Shown here piece by piece: positions 12,190 through 23,900 of a stretch of 64,000 nucleotides of DNA (position 1 is the first letter of the stretch; every line of letters begins with the position of its first letter). The stretch covers positions 558,001 to 622,000 of the forward strand of contig JADNRZ010000018.1 of NCBI GenBank assembly GCA_015501605.1, in the 5' to 3' direction. The notes under the pieces were generated by a model that saw only the letters and a list, made by a program, of their open reading frames with translations, had not been told where the DNA came from and searched no databases. The translations under genes were made by a program, and so were the position numbers. This DNA comes from Panaeolus papilionaceus (Eukaryota; Basidiomycota; Agaricomycetes; Agaricales).

Positions 12190-13399
12190 TCACTGCCTTC
12201 TTACAACAGCCACTTGCAAATCCCATCCTCCCATTAAATACTTGACTTCCAAAAGCCTCCGAATCTCCCTCCATCCACCGGTAGTCAACTTCATCGGCGC
12301 ATTAGGCTGCTGTGCCGCCAACTCCAAGTCTTCCTTCACATACCCAACTGAAATTCCTCCGTCCTGAGCCAACGTAACAACGCCCTCGCCACCCACAGTG
12401 ATAGCAGCCGGGGCGGGCTCAACGACGTACATAAAGTCAGCAGGCGAGAGTAGGGACCTCAACAGAGAACCGATAAGGAATGCAATGAGACCAACAAGCA
12501 GGAGCGTTGAAAGGGGATACATCCTCTGCGAGCCCCTCTGTCTCGTCTGTGTCTGTGTGCTGCTCGTCGCGTCAGCTGTGCTCGTGGTGGAATCACCTGC
12601 TGTGGAGTCGGGCGGCGCCCCAGCTTCTGCTGTGGCGGTGGTATTATCACCCGCATTGAACTTCTCCTGCGTTTCAGTGGAGGTTGACGTGGAAGTAGAG
12701 ATTGCTGGAGGTGTTGCATCTGCTGGTAGGATCGATCCTGCTCCTAATCTACCAAATCTGAATGAATTCTGGTATGACTGTAAGAAGCCCAAGAATCCAC
12801 TTGTGGCATTTGCATCCCAACTTATCGTTGAGCTCGAGTCCTGAATACGATAGTGATGTCAGCAATGCGACATAAAAAGAGTCCTAAGCGGGGAAATAGC
12901 AAAAAGCAAAAATAGGACGTCGAGGCCTGCCGCATGGCCCAAAATACCACAAGATGGGAATACATACGGTCCCAAAATAGAGACCAAGAAAGATAAAATA
13001 CCACAACGGAGAAATCGAAACTTACAATGGGAGAATCCGCCTTTACCCCCTCCTCAGCTCGATCACTACTTCCTTCCGTGGCGCCTCCCTTCGTAAGAGC
13101 ACCATTTACATCTCCATTGTCCCCCGAGCTGCTCTCCCCGCCAAGAAGACCAAACACCCCACCGCCTGCAGGCTGCGGCGCGGAAGGTACAGCCAGTAGG
13201 TCCTGCGCAATCGCAATAGGCGCTTTCAGCTCGTCGGGTAGTGGTTCCGACTCATTCGGTATCCTGTGTAGTTGACGAAGCCGGAAATTAAACGTTATCA
13301 CCCCATAAATTTGGTATAATTTTGGAATGATGTGCGCAGTGGGATGAAGCCGCGAGTAGTTTTGATGAAAAAGGATATCATTATGACCGTGTTTGCCAT
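12190..13399 (-). CDS. Predicted single-span membrane protein, function unknown
   Basis: Proposed exons are 13399-13302, 13263-13026 and 12840-12190, giving 328 residues with all phases consistent. The N-terminus (basic and hydrophobic, SFFIKTTRGF) could be a mitochondrial presequence. A low-complexity Gly/Ser/Thr/Ala region follows, then one strong transmembrane helix (STLLLVGLIAFLIGSLLRSLL). A conserved-looking C-terminal domain of about 85 residues comes after it and ends WREIRRLLEVKYLMGGWDLQVAVVRRQ (quoted in part from the end of the frame). I do not recognise the family. The first intron in this model is only 38 bases, unusually short, so the start is the weakest part. Without that intron the second exon has no ATG, only an in-frame GTG at 13301. 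Confidence 0.6.
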
Positions 13400-14661
13400 T
13401 GGAGTGTATGCAATTCGGAATACCCGGTCAGGAGATGAATTCGAACAAGGCCAAGGTGGTGCGGTTATTGTCAATATCGGTCATGAGATATGGGTATCAG
13501 CGCGTCGACAGCGGGAAAAAGGGCCGAATTGAGGATGGGGGATAAATATCGAGAGTCAGGCCATAGGCGTATCAAGGACACATTATCGAAATGAATCAAT
13601 CATAAATCGATTGAATGGATCCATGGGCAAATGAAGATTGCAACGCCATCCGCAGGGTCGAGACGAGATCGTAAGTCCGAGAGATAAATGAGCACATTCA
13701 TTCATTTGGTTGCCAAATCAGTGATAGTGGCAGCAAGGACGAGTAGGAATCGGACGCCGAGTTCCGATAAGCCAGTCAGGTGTACCAGAGCCACAAAAAT
13801 TGTCAATGTAAAACCGTCCCAAAGTTAAAGATAGACAGGCGGCAGTACACATGGAAGCAAGTGCCATGTCATCACCGAGAAAGCAAACCAACACGTTGGG
13901 TGCCGTTGGTATATTTGTCGAGTTGGTTGCAGCGATTTTTAGTTTTGGGTGTAGTCGATATCAATGCAATGACAGGTGTGCCGAACGTGCATGGCATCAT
14001 TTCACCAATAAGAAGCGTTTTTGTTTGCAGGGTAAATTCCAAAAAGGAATGCGAGAGAAAATAGTTCGTCAGCATGTCTTCGCGGGAAGGAAATGGTGAA
14101 GTCAAATGACGGACGATGACGCGATGCGCAATAACAGAGATTTCGCATCAAAAATAGTCAAAAGTTGGTAAAAGGGAGCACGTAGAATGTACGAGTGAAA
14201 TAAAAGTTTGATTGCCCCTTGGAATGGGCCTACAGCTTGATAACCGATCAAGTTGTTGGGCTCTCAAAAGCGGAAAACCATGGAAAGAAGACGCAGCACA
14301 TTCATCCCATGCAGTGAATTGTGCCCACAAGGGGAAAACCATGGGCCCATGACCAGGGGCGAGGCAAGGACGCCCCCTTATTCAAGCTTTGGCAAGATAC
14401 GTGTCGCGCGGATATGAAAACAGCCAGAGAAAGTGTAGTGGCCGAGGAAGCACATAGAAGAGCCTTCAGCTCGGTAATGAAAACTCAAGTTGAAGGCCAG
14501 AAGGAAAACACGCAAAGAACGCATTAAACTGATAGAAGTGAAACCAAATGATAAGTGGAGCCTCGCCGACTCAGGGGAAAATCAAATATTCCACGACATT
14601 ACATTACCAGGCAGATAGGGAAACACAACAAGCGCAGGAGAAAAATAAAGAAGCCGCAAGC
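13400..14661. other. Intergenic, no gene seen
   Basis: Short open frames only. The part near 14300-14660 is probably the 3' UTR of the START gene, which ends at 14662. I see nothing else with coding character. Confidence 0.5.
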
Positions 14662-17600
14662 TCACCTTGAAATCGTGCTCATTCTCCGGACCCGATCATT
14701 TAGCAATTCCTCGCGTCCTAGGGCCCCAAGGGACTCCTTCTCATCGAGAACGAGGACCTCTTTACCGTTCACAAGGACCATGGTTTTCACGTTTTTCTCC
14801 TTGCCTTTATCGCGAGAACTCTTTCGACCAATGGATGCCACAGGCTTCTTCGTGGAATCAGATAAAGCGTGTCCAGGGAGCTTCTGGCGTTCCAAATCTG
14901 AAAGAGGGCGGATTGTAATGTCAAAAACGATGCCTTTCCCAAGCTTCGCAGATTGATTAGCTGTAGGAGTATCTGTTGCAGCGTCCTCTGGTTCAGAAAG
15001 CAAATCCGCGCGCCAAGCGGGTGTAGGTGTTTCGTCCAATTTCTCTGCACTGTCCACAGCTCCTGCCAAGATTTCCTTCTCGTCCCTCAAGGGGTCCAGG
15101 ACCCTCTCATCTTCTTTCGGTGTGGTGTCACCATCGAGTAGTGAAAAGCGTAAAAGATGCCGGTTAGCACCTCCATCAGGGTTAAGACTCGATGAATGAA
15201 GAGGTGAAAGTGGGAGGGTAAAAATTGTTGTCTTCAGTGGTACGTCGAGCAAGTGCTCCTGCGAAGTCACGTTCGTGAGTGGAATAGCGCCTCCACGCTT
15301 CAGACTTGTCTTCACGAGAGAATTGGCAGCAGCAGCACCAGAAACCGCCTTTTTCGTCAGTTCGGCGCGCTTGTAAGCCTTTATATCTACAGCATATGTT
15401 CCACCAGTAACCTTTCCCTTTGCCACCGCATCGTTGAAGATGCGAGAGTCTAAGACAATCTCTGTGACAGTCGAGTCGTTGAGCTTCTCGCGTTCTTCGT
15501 GCATCCTCGAAGGGCCTGAGAAGGCCGTCGATATGGTCCTGCCTCTCATTGTGGGCGCCGTAGCTGATAAACCAGAGATATTGGAGCCGTTTGGATTCGA
15601 TGCATGAAAGATGGTGGGGTTGTAAGGTGAAGTGAAGACACTAGCGACGCCCACACCCACGCCCACAGTAGCAACCCCTCCACCTGACGATGCTGCACGC
15701 TGTCTGAGACGCGGAGGAGGAGACCTTGAGTGAGAGTGATAGGTATCGTGTCTATATGGAGACATTTTCATTGAGGGTGACGGTGATGTGGATGGAGTGA
15801 TGGGGGGAGAGCGTGACTCGACGTTTCCGAGTGAGCCAGGGGGAGACGAAGCAACAACATTGCCCGAGCGGGAAGCTGAGGAAATGTAGGATGGGCTGGC
15901 AATGGGAATACTAGGGGAAGGGACCATAGCACCTGGCATTGGCAGCTGAGCAGAGAGGTTGCCAGAGCTTACTTTTGGCGTTATAACGCTTAGAGTCATC
16001 GTAGATTCACTAGCAACAGAAAGACCACCGTCAGATGTGATGGAGTGCTCGGAAATCTGTCTTTGTCTTGGACCGCGGATTGGGTTGTAATCTGGTGTTG
16101 GACCAGACTCTGCTGTTTGTGCAAGACGGCTCGAAGGACGAGCATTGTCGTCAACGTTGATTGCAGGCGGCTGGATAGTAGCGGTTGATTCTTCGCGCTT
16201 ACGGGTCCATTGAGATGTAGGGGATACGGGAGCCTTTGGAAGCGTCATCAGCACGGAGGTCCTGTAGATTCTGTTCTCTATGTCGAACCCAGACTCCAGT
16301 AACACACGATGTTCATCGCGCGTCTTCAATGTCCAAGCCATGAATGGGGCAGACACAAAACCGTTGAGATGTCCATCTGAGAGAAGTTCGCTTCCAAGCA
16401 ATGAAGGGTCCTTCGACGCACGCTCGTTGATAACCAGTGCGGGGGCTGGTAGACGGGTAACAGGAAGTGATGCCTCCGGTCCGACTCCAGTGACCGCACC
16501 AGTGGTAGCCGACCCAGCAACCGTTGAGCTCGATGCGTTGCTCGTTGCTGTGGAACCCCGGTTACTCCCTTTCTTCATGTACGCCTCGACAGCCAGCACA
16601 CCACGAGCAAGGGTCGTATTGATCATAGCATTAACTGCAGCAGGGATGCTCCCAGCATAATCAACAGCGATGAGCCTTGTGCATCTTGAGGACGGGATGG
16701 CATAGTTCTCTTTGGTATAAGGGTCCAGAGTCTCCAATATCCAAGCGTCGATGTAGACACGGCCGATGGGGAGAACGTATGGGTTGTACTTGTCCGCTGC
16801 AAAAGCCTTCGCGTAGTCGGAGTCTGGGCTGAATGACGCAGATACGCAAAAGATCGCATTACGAGCCAAGTGAGACTGGTCGGCCACATCGCCAGTCAGG
16901 CGCTTGGACAGCGATGATGAGGAGGATGACGGAGAGATGGGCACATTGCCGCGCGCCATAACATTGGCCAAATAAAATCCTCGATCTCTGAACGGGAAAC
17001 CACCTTTCGCCACGAAAAACGTCGTCCGAGCACTCCCACCATAAATTTCAAGGACACGCGATGAATCAAACCTCTCGTCCCAGGTCTTCCTGCAGTTAGG
17101 CTCCATGATCACCGCTGCAAGCTCTTCCGCCGATACGCCCTCGATGACTTTGAATCCTTTATGGATAGGGATCAATGGCGAGATTTCAGGTATGACCTTC
17201 TTGTGAACCATCAGGCCTTTGTCACTAATCAGGGTCCAGCCATCTTGTTGAGACTTCGGCTTAGAGTTGAACTCCTGTGCCCAGGCAAGCGCTTCCAGTG
17301 CATACTGCATAGGGAATTTGCTTGGGTCTAAAACAGAGGCACCTGAGTAGGACGCTGGAGAAATAGCCGCAACAGCATCAGTTGCACCTTCCACAGCGTA
17401 GGTCCAAAACCGAGCAAGCGGGCTAGAGACCCTGGGAGCCGTCGAAGTAGTAGAACTGACGGGTGTAGGCGACTGTGTCGTGGATGTTGCTGACGAGGAA
17501 GGTCCAGAGGTAGTTGCAGAGTCGACCCATTCTGCTTTCTTCTTCTTCACTGCTCCGACTACAGGTGGCTGGTCTAAGGGAATTCGGGGTGGTTTAACTC

Positions 17601-20404
17601 GCTTCTGTCGAAGGAGAGCCTTGATCTCCTGTTCTGATAGTTCCTCTGCGTCAACTTGAACCTTGGCCCCATTTACCATCACCAGCCCTTTCTCCTTGCC
17701 TGGAGAACGCCGAACAAGTACCAGAAGCCTCTCATCGTCGACAAAGATGGTGTCATGGGTCAGCGTAAGCCACAGACCACCCCCTTCAGTCGACAGCTTG
17801 TGCCGTCGTAGGCAGGCAATCGTTTGTGGAGGAGGATCAACCACGATATCCAGAGAAGCACCCCAAGTGTCCATGTCGCAACGAACCTCGCATTCTATGG
17901 TTGGGAACGCACTGTCAAGTTGGTCTTCACCCGAATCTCGCTCAGCACTGGATGGAGAACGCGACGACACCAAGGCTCTCCTTTTCTCTGAAGGCTCATA
18001 CTCGAGTCTGAAACTGCCTTTCTCGTGATCGTATCTCACTTCGTTGGCTTTCGAGCCTGCCAAGCGTGTTATGATGGGAGGTCCTCCGCACTTGATAGCA
18101 AATTCGCCAATACCAGCGAGCGTGCTGATCATCTGGGTGGGTATAGAGGTCTTGTTAGTCCAGCCCTTGGGGTCGGACTGCTCCAACAATGTCAGCAGCG
18201 TAGTGTTGGGGGAAAGTGCTTCAATAGCCCAGCCTTGAAGGTCGACCTGAGTTCGGATAACATTGGGTTCGGCAGGAGGTAAATTGGGGAATAGATGGGG
18301 ATCGTCAGCTGAGAAGGAAAAAACATGGATGGTTGTTGGGGATTTATACACTGTCTTAAGGACGACAGCATCACGGCCACTATATATGCAAATAAACAAG
18401 GGGAAGTCAGCAAGCTATTTATGTTATCTCTCTCAATGAGGGAGAACGACAGAAAGGAGGTCCTTACTTGACAGGCCAGGCTGGTTTCGTCTTGAAGTGC
18501 CAGAGCTCAGTTAGCTCATTGACGTCTTCTAGTAGCACCCCATCTTCGTGTTGCTTGTCCCAATAAATGCGAGCACCTGGAGACACTACGGCTGCATACA
18601 GATCCCATAAAGACACGCCCACAAATGTCGCCTCAGCACGGTATACAACCAGAGTAGGATCGATGGAATCCAACTGAGTGATCGACACTCCACGGGCCTC
18701 AGTAGCTATTCAGATCTTTGTTAGGAGAGCTTTTTCACATCTGAAAGTAAAACATACACACTTCTTCTCCATTTCGCCTCAGGTTCCTGCAGTAGCGATG
18801 AAAAATAAATATAGTTCCGACGAACTTTGGAGAGTATTGATTTCTCCGCAGCAGGGGTACGTTCCGTAGGTGGTCGGACCATAGGCGAACCAGATGATGA
18901 CGAAGCGCTGGTGCTCATGGTTCCCATTGACGATGACGTCTGGACACTTAGATCGACTGCGCTGGCCATATCCTGGAATATTTTCTGTGAAGCTGTATAT
19001 GAGGTTGGATCACGTTCCTCGAGATCATGGATCGTGGTAGGCAATCCATTTAACCGCAACCCACGTGTGCCACCAGAGACTTCAACTTTGACTTTGACCT
19101 TGAGAACGTCGTCGTCATCGATTAAAGCAGCATGAGTAATGCGGAGAAGGATCTGATCTGGAGTTGTGTCTGCAGATGGATTTGATCGACATCGAGTTGC
19201 TTGCGCCGACCAGGGTAAGGCTTCAACTTCATCTGACGACCCTTTAAGTGTAACTTGGACATCCCAGCCTTCCAATGAAGGCAGCACACATTCAATGGAA
19301 CGAGTGAGCCGTCGATATTCCCTCAAAGCAACCACTTCATCCATTCCATGCAGCTCGTGTGTACGCGTATGATCGTCATCGTCAGGTATGATGGCATAGT
19401 CGAGGTTGAGAGCCTCCCTATCAATCTGGTACCTGACACGTTCGATGGAGACGCCGTTTCCGTATCCCGTGAGTTTGGGAACGCGACCTCCTCGCTTAGT
19501 CACAGTTTTGAAAAGACTGAGAGTCATAGTAGACAGTTGTTGAGACAATGTGGTTGTCGATGCCCCGAAACCCCAGAGTTCTTTGAGGTCATGCTGCCAT
19601 ATACAGGTTATGCGGAGACGTGCTGCGCCTGATGACTTTCTGGACTCTGTAGTTGGTGACAAGGGAGGGGGTTGGATATGCTGAACACACCACGCAAAGA
19701 CTGAAACAATGATGAGTACAAGTTCAAAATGCCAATACCAACAACTAACGTTTCACCTCAGACCTGACGTAGGGCGGAGCAGGCCGCAGGTACGTGGGTT
19801 CATCTGGAGATCGTGGAAGTGAAGTGGTGATATCGATGAGGGTGGTAGCATCAGAGAATGTTCGTGAAATAGTAACAGAGTCCCTTGGACTAGTATCAAA
19901 GTTGTCAATTATAACAGACGCAGAGCAGGTAGCAAGCGACGTACTTTGCGGGCCAGCCTAATGTGTAATTTGTCTTGGCTATCCGAGCATTGCGATCGAA
20001 CATTTCCAACAAATGTGCTTCCTCCACCGCTGGATCCCATTCTTGCCGTAGCTCTGGGGTCGTCAATATGGATTTCCACGTTTCAAGGGACACGGGTTCG
20101 TCCCCGGTCGGAACTTCCAGCACTGTCCTCCACACATCATCTCCTGCTGTACCAACACTTCGATGCACAAGGACGTCCGAGACTTCCGGGACTGAAGATT
20201 TTGTCTTTCCTTTCTGCTTAGACGCGCCATCCACCGAATTAGATATACGCTTCCAGTCTGAAGCTGGTGAGCCTAATAGCTGTTTGAAATGAGACTCCGC
20301 AGTGTCGAGGGCATTGTACCAGGATTGTCTCAAGCTAGATTGCAATAAATAAGCTTATTGAACTGTTTCAAGCTCACTGTGCCGTACCTAGAGCCATCTG
20401 ACAT
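14662..20404 (-). CDS. Large protein with three START-like lipid-binding regions
   Basis: Six exons close in frame: 20404-20388, 20334-19945, 19889-19757, 19680-18762, 18705-18468 and 18379-14662, giving 1804 residues. Residues about 10-230 form a first START-like region (REWDPAVEEAHLLEMF-type core, preserved as LRQEWDPAVEEAHLLEMFD). A second lies at about 490-690 (SLWDLYAAVVSPGARIYWDK). A third, the clearest, lies at about 925-1170 (CRKTWDERFDSSRVLEIYGG, then FPFRDRGFYLANVMARG and VDYAGSIPAAVNAMI). START domains hold sterols, phospholipids or ceramide in a helix-grip pocket. A Ser/Pro-rich linker (about 1180-1560) precedes an unrecognised C-terminal region. No membrane segment is evident, so a cytosolic lipid-transfer or sensing role is the inference. 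The terminal codons overlap a possible donor (AAGGTGAGC), so a further 3' exon cannot be excluded. The first exon and part of the second are duplicated at 28.1 kb. It was originally transcribed divergently from pyridoxal kinase. Confidence 0.85.
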
Positions 20405-20695
20405 TATTTGTGGGTGAGAAACAAGGATTAGAAGGACAAGTTAGCTCAAGTTCGTAGCCGGACGACAGGCGCGTTGGGGTCAAGGTCACGCCACCTTATG
20501 ACGAGCATCTTGCCTTTTTCATCCACCTCGATTTAGCAAATGGACCAATTCAGTTCTAGTAATCTCTGCTAGCAACCCTGACCTCCATGGACAACGATCT
20601 TGAACGTATCCTAAGCATCCAATCCCATGTCGCCTTTGGATATGTTGAAGAAAAAGCTGCAGTATTTCTTTTGCAACTTCTAGGCTATGATGTTG
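20254..20695. repeat. Direct repeat copy A: START/pyridoxal kinase divergent junction
   Basis: This 442-bp stretch holds the first exon and about 80 bases of the second exon of the START gene, the shared promoter, and the first coding exon of a pyridoxal kinase. It matches 28122-28565 in the same orientation, with scattered substitutions and small indels (estimated over 90 percent identical by eye). Here the START side is the intact gene and the kinase side is the broken one. Confidence 0.92.
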
Positions 20696-20700
20696 CGTAA
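20587..20700 (+). pseudogene. Truncated pyridoxal kinase first exon
   Basis: The frame reads as the kinase N-terminus ([17 protein letters not shown]) and differs from the intact copy at 28457 by several substitutions, including a GG to EE change in the nucleotide/substrate loop. It stops after 37 codons, where the sequence departs from the intact gene into an A-rich tract just before the splice donor. Nothing downstream continues the kinase. It is a relic of the duplication, and could still yield a short peptide. Confidence 0.85.
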
Positions 20701-20881
20701 AAAAAAAGAAAAAAAAGGTCCTTCAATTCCGGTGAGGGTCATTGTCTCTCTGTTGGTGTTTATTTTACGTATTAATATATTGCACATTAAGTGCGAAATG
20801 TTGGGCTAGTGCAATTTTCATGTGTTCGAGAGCCAGTACTCGGCTGCGAACAATGAACTTGTGTGAGGACAGGATGGTGGT

Positions 20882-20889
20882 GTATAAAG
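20882..20889 (+). promoter_or_regulatory. Probable TATA box of adenylation-RING gene copy 1
   Basis: GTATAAAGCTAGTGGCTAG lies about 70 bases before the ATG at 20953. The same core (TATAAAGCTAATGGCTAG) precedes copy 2 at 34067. Similarity between the two copies begins about here, so the core promoter was duplicated with the gene. Confidence 0.55.
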
Positions 20890-20952
20890 CTAGTGGCTAG
20901 TTGAGGAGCTTGGTTCGAACACAGCAGAGATACCTTCCATCTCTTTCGAGCA

Positions 20953-23900
20953 ATGTCCGTCCCACTCTCGTTTCTGGACGCAGATGCTTTGCCGAAAGAC
21001 ACCTCCTTGGGCCAGCATTTCGGACAACGCATCTCACAATCGTCAATTGGATCCCTTCTCGACTGCCTCTCTTCTACTGATCTTCCGGCTATCTACTCGC
21101 CAGACGTTACGCGACCTCCTCTTCTACACAAAGACCTACAAATCTTCGTTTCGAATTTTGCACTACCACATGCACCCCATCGAAACTCCCTGGCCAGAAA
21201 TGACCGCGTCATGGTCGTTCTCCCAGCAGGCCCAGAAAATGCCGTTGCTCTCCTCGCATTGAGCACCTATCACTCGTGTGCCCCCGTCAATGCTAGCTGC
21301 ACCTCAGCTGAGCTGAAGGACGACGCGACGCGATTGCATGCAAAGGCCATCATCACCACCAAGGACATCGCAAAAAACCTTGATGCCAAGCTCCTCCAGG
21401 ACGAGATCGGGTGCGAGGTTATCTACCTCCAACCTAGGGATGTTGGACCCGCCGGTCTATTCGACTTATCGGTAATGGGAGCCCCAGACGCGATTCTACC
21501 GGAGGAACCTCGTGAGCCGCATGGGCTCGACGACATTTCGCTCATTCTCCATACATCGGGGACAAGTGGCAAGAAAAAAGTAGTTCGGTATTCGCTCCGA
21601 ACACTATTAGTAGGTACTTGGTGTGTTGTTCATTCTTGGAACCTCCAGGCCACCGATATCAACCGTACGTGGCCTTTTATGCTTCCGCTCCGTAGATGAC
21701 AAGACGGACTCGTTCTAATTTAAACGGCTCTGCAGTCAATATGATGCCGCTTTTCCACGTTGGGGGGATAGTGCGGAATTTGCTTGCTCCAGTGCTTTCA
21801 GGCGGTAGCTCCATCATGTGTCCTGGCTTCGATCCACACAGTTTCTGGAGTCTCGCCACTCAGCTCAAGGCCACATGGTAGACATTCATTTCTTTCGACC
21901 TCTCGAACAGGCTCAAGGCTAACTAACGTATTTTCTTCCTTTCACAGGTACTACGCCGCACCCACAGTCCACCATGCTATTCTGTCGGCTAGGAAGGATG
22001 CCAAACTTTTTGACGTAAAGCACCATATTCGGATGATCTGCAACGCAGCCGGTGGACTTCTCCCATCGCTCGCTTTGGAATTGCAAGAGACTTTTGGGTC
22101 GGTCATCTTGCCGTCCTATGGTATGACCGAGTAAGTAGAGTATCATGGCTCCTGTCCTCCTATGCTGAATCTCTCTGCTATTAAGATGCATGCCCATTGC
22201 GACTCCATTGCAGGACTACAAGCTAGATCGTCCAGGCTGCTCAGGGATAGCTTGTGGCCCAGAGCTCTCTATTCGTAATCCCAATGACATAGAGGGCGCC
22301 TTACCCGCCGGGAAGTCTGGCTCTGTCTGTGTTCGTGGACTGCCTGCCTTTGAAGGATACGAAGTATCACCCGACTTGAGTGTGCCTTTGGACACATCTG
22401 CATTTTCAAGCGGGGGGTGGTTCGACTCGGGTGACGTGGGATACATGGATGAAGACGGGTAAGACTCGAGTTCCCAAGTGTCTCATCCTTCCCTCATTTT
22501 AAACCATGCAGGTATTTGTATATCACGGGGAGATCCAAAGAAATTATCAACAAGGGGGGAGAAGTGATCTCACCCTTTGAAGTTGAAGAAGCTGTCATCA
22601 CTGCAGCTAAACATCTGGTCAAGGTCAGTTTTCACCAGACGCCACAATGACAATTTGGGAAGTCACTAATAACGTCCAACAGAATACGTTAGCATTTTCA
22701 GTCGACCACGATGTGTTGCAAGAGGCCATAGGCCTCGCTATAGTTCCGAACCCAGCTCGGCCAAGAATCAGTCTTCAGCAACTGCATGACTTATTGAAGT
22801 ATGTCAACTTGGTTCTTCCTCTGAAAACATTGAATAATGACGGCGATAAAGAGGGCATTTGCATCCATCGAAGTGGCCGTTTGTCATCATCTATATGGAC
22901 GACATACCTAAAAATAGGTACGCCTGAACTTTTATGACAGCCTGTCTTTTGTTGTTAATCGGGATCATGATCAACAGTGCTGGGAAACCATTACGAATCG
23001 GGTTGTCTAGGCGCTTAGGGTTGAGCAAGCTCTCGGATGAGGTCCCCGTGCTTCAACGTCATTACGAAGCACAACTGCCAGCCGATGCGTCATCCCTCTC
23101 GGTTCCGATTCCGTGCTCCAAGGTTGTGTTCAATGCGAATGCGATCGTTGATGCCCTCGTATCTATTAATCACGTTCAGGAAATTGCTCTGCGGCCAAGG
23201 GCTGAAGGGAATGTCGATGTGTTCGTCTCTGTTGTGTCGACGACGCTGGATGTAGCCAGCATCACCTCGTCGCTCTCATCTGTTCTTCCAGGATATGCCC
23301 TACCGCACCGCATCCTCGTATTACACGATTCACTTCGCTATACGCGAACTGGGGACTATGACTTTGAAGGAATGGAAGCTGCCTTGGCCCAGTATTCGTC
23401 GAATCAAATGACAAAATGCCAGCTTATCATTCGGGACATTATCAGTGATCTCCTCAATCTCGATGCATCTCACGTCTCAGTCGACTCGGACTTTTTCCTG
23501 CTGGGAGGAAACTCCTTACTGCTAGGAAAATTGGCCTACCGCATTCGAAAACAAACTGGTGTCAATATCGCCATCGCTGACTTGTTTACACACAGCAGCA
23601 TGGGTGATATCGCAATGCTTTTGGGCGACAAAGGACAAGAGTTGGGAGACTCAAAGGAGGACGTCAACTACAAATCAAATACACAATCGAAGGCCAACTC
23701 GGCGGCTCCCATGTCGTCGACTACTGCATTTTCTTTGGATTATGACTTCGAACGTGATGCTGAATTTGGCCCGGCCAGGCGTCATCGTGGATCGGAGCAC
23801 CCACTCTCTTTAATCGTTCAGGCATTCCCCTTTATCTTCTTTTACCCCTTAAAGAGCGCATTAACGTGTAAGCTTCCCGTTGTTTTCTAGTTCTTCGTCT

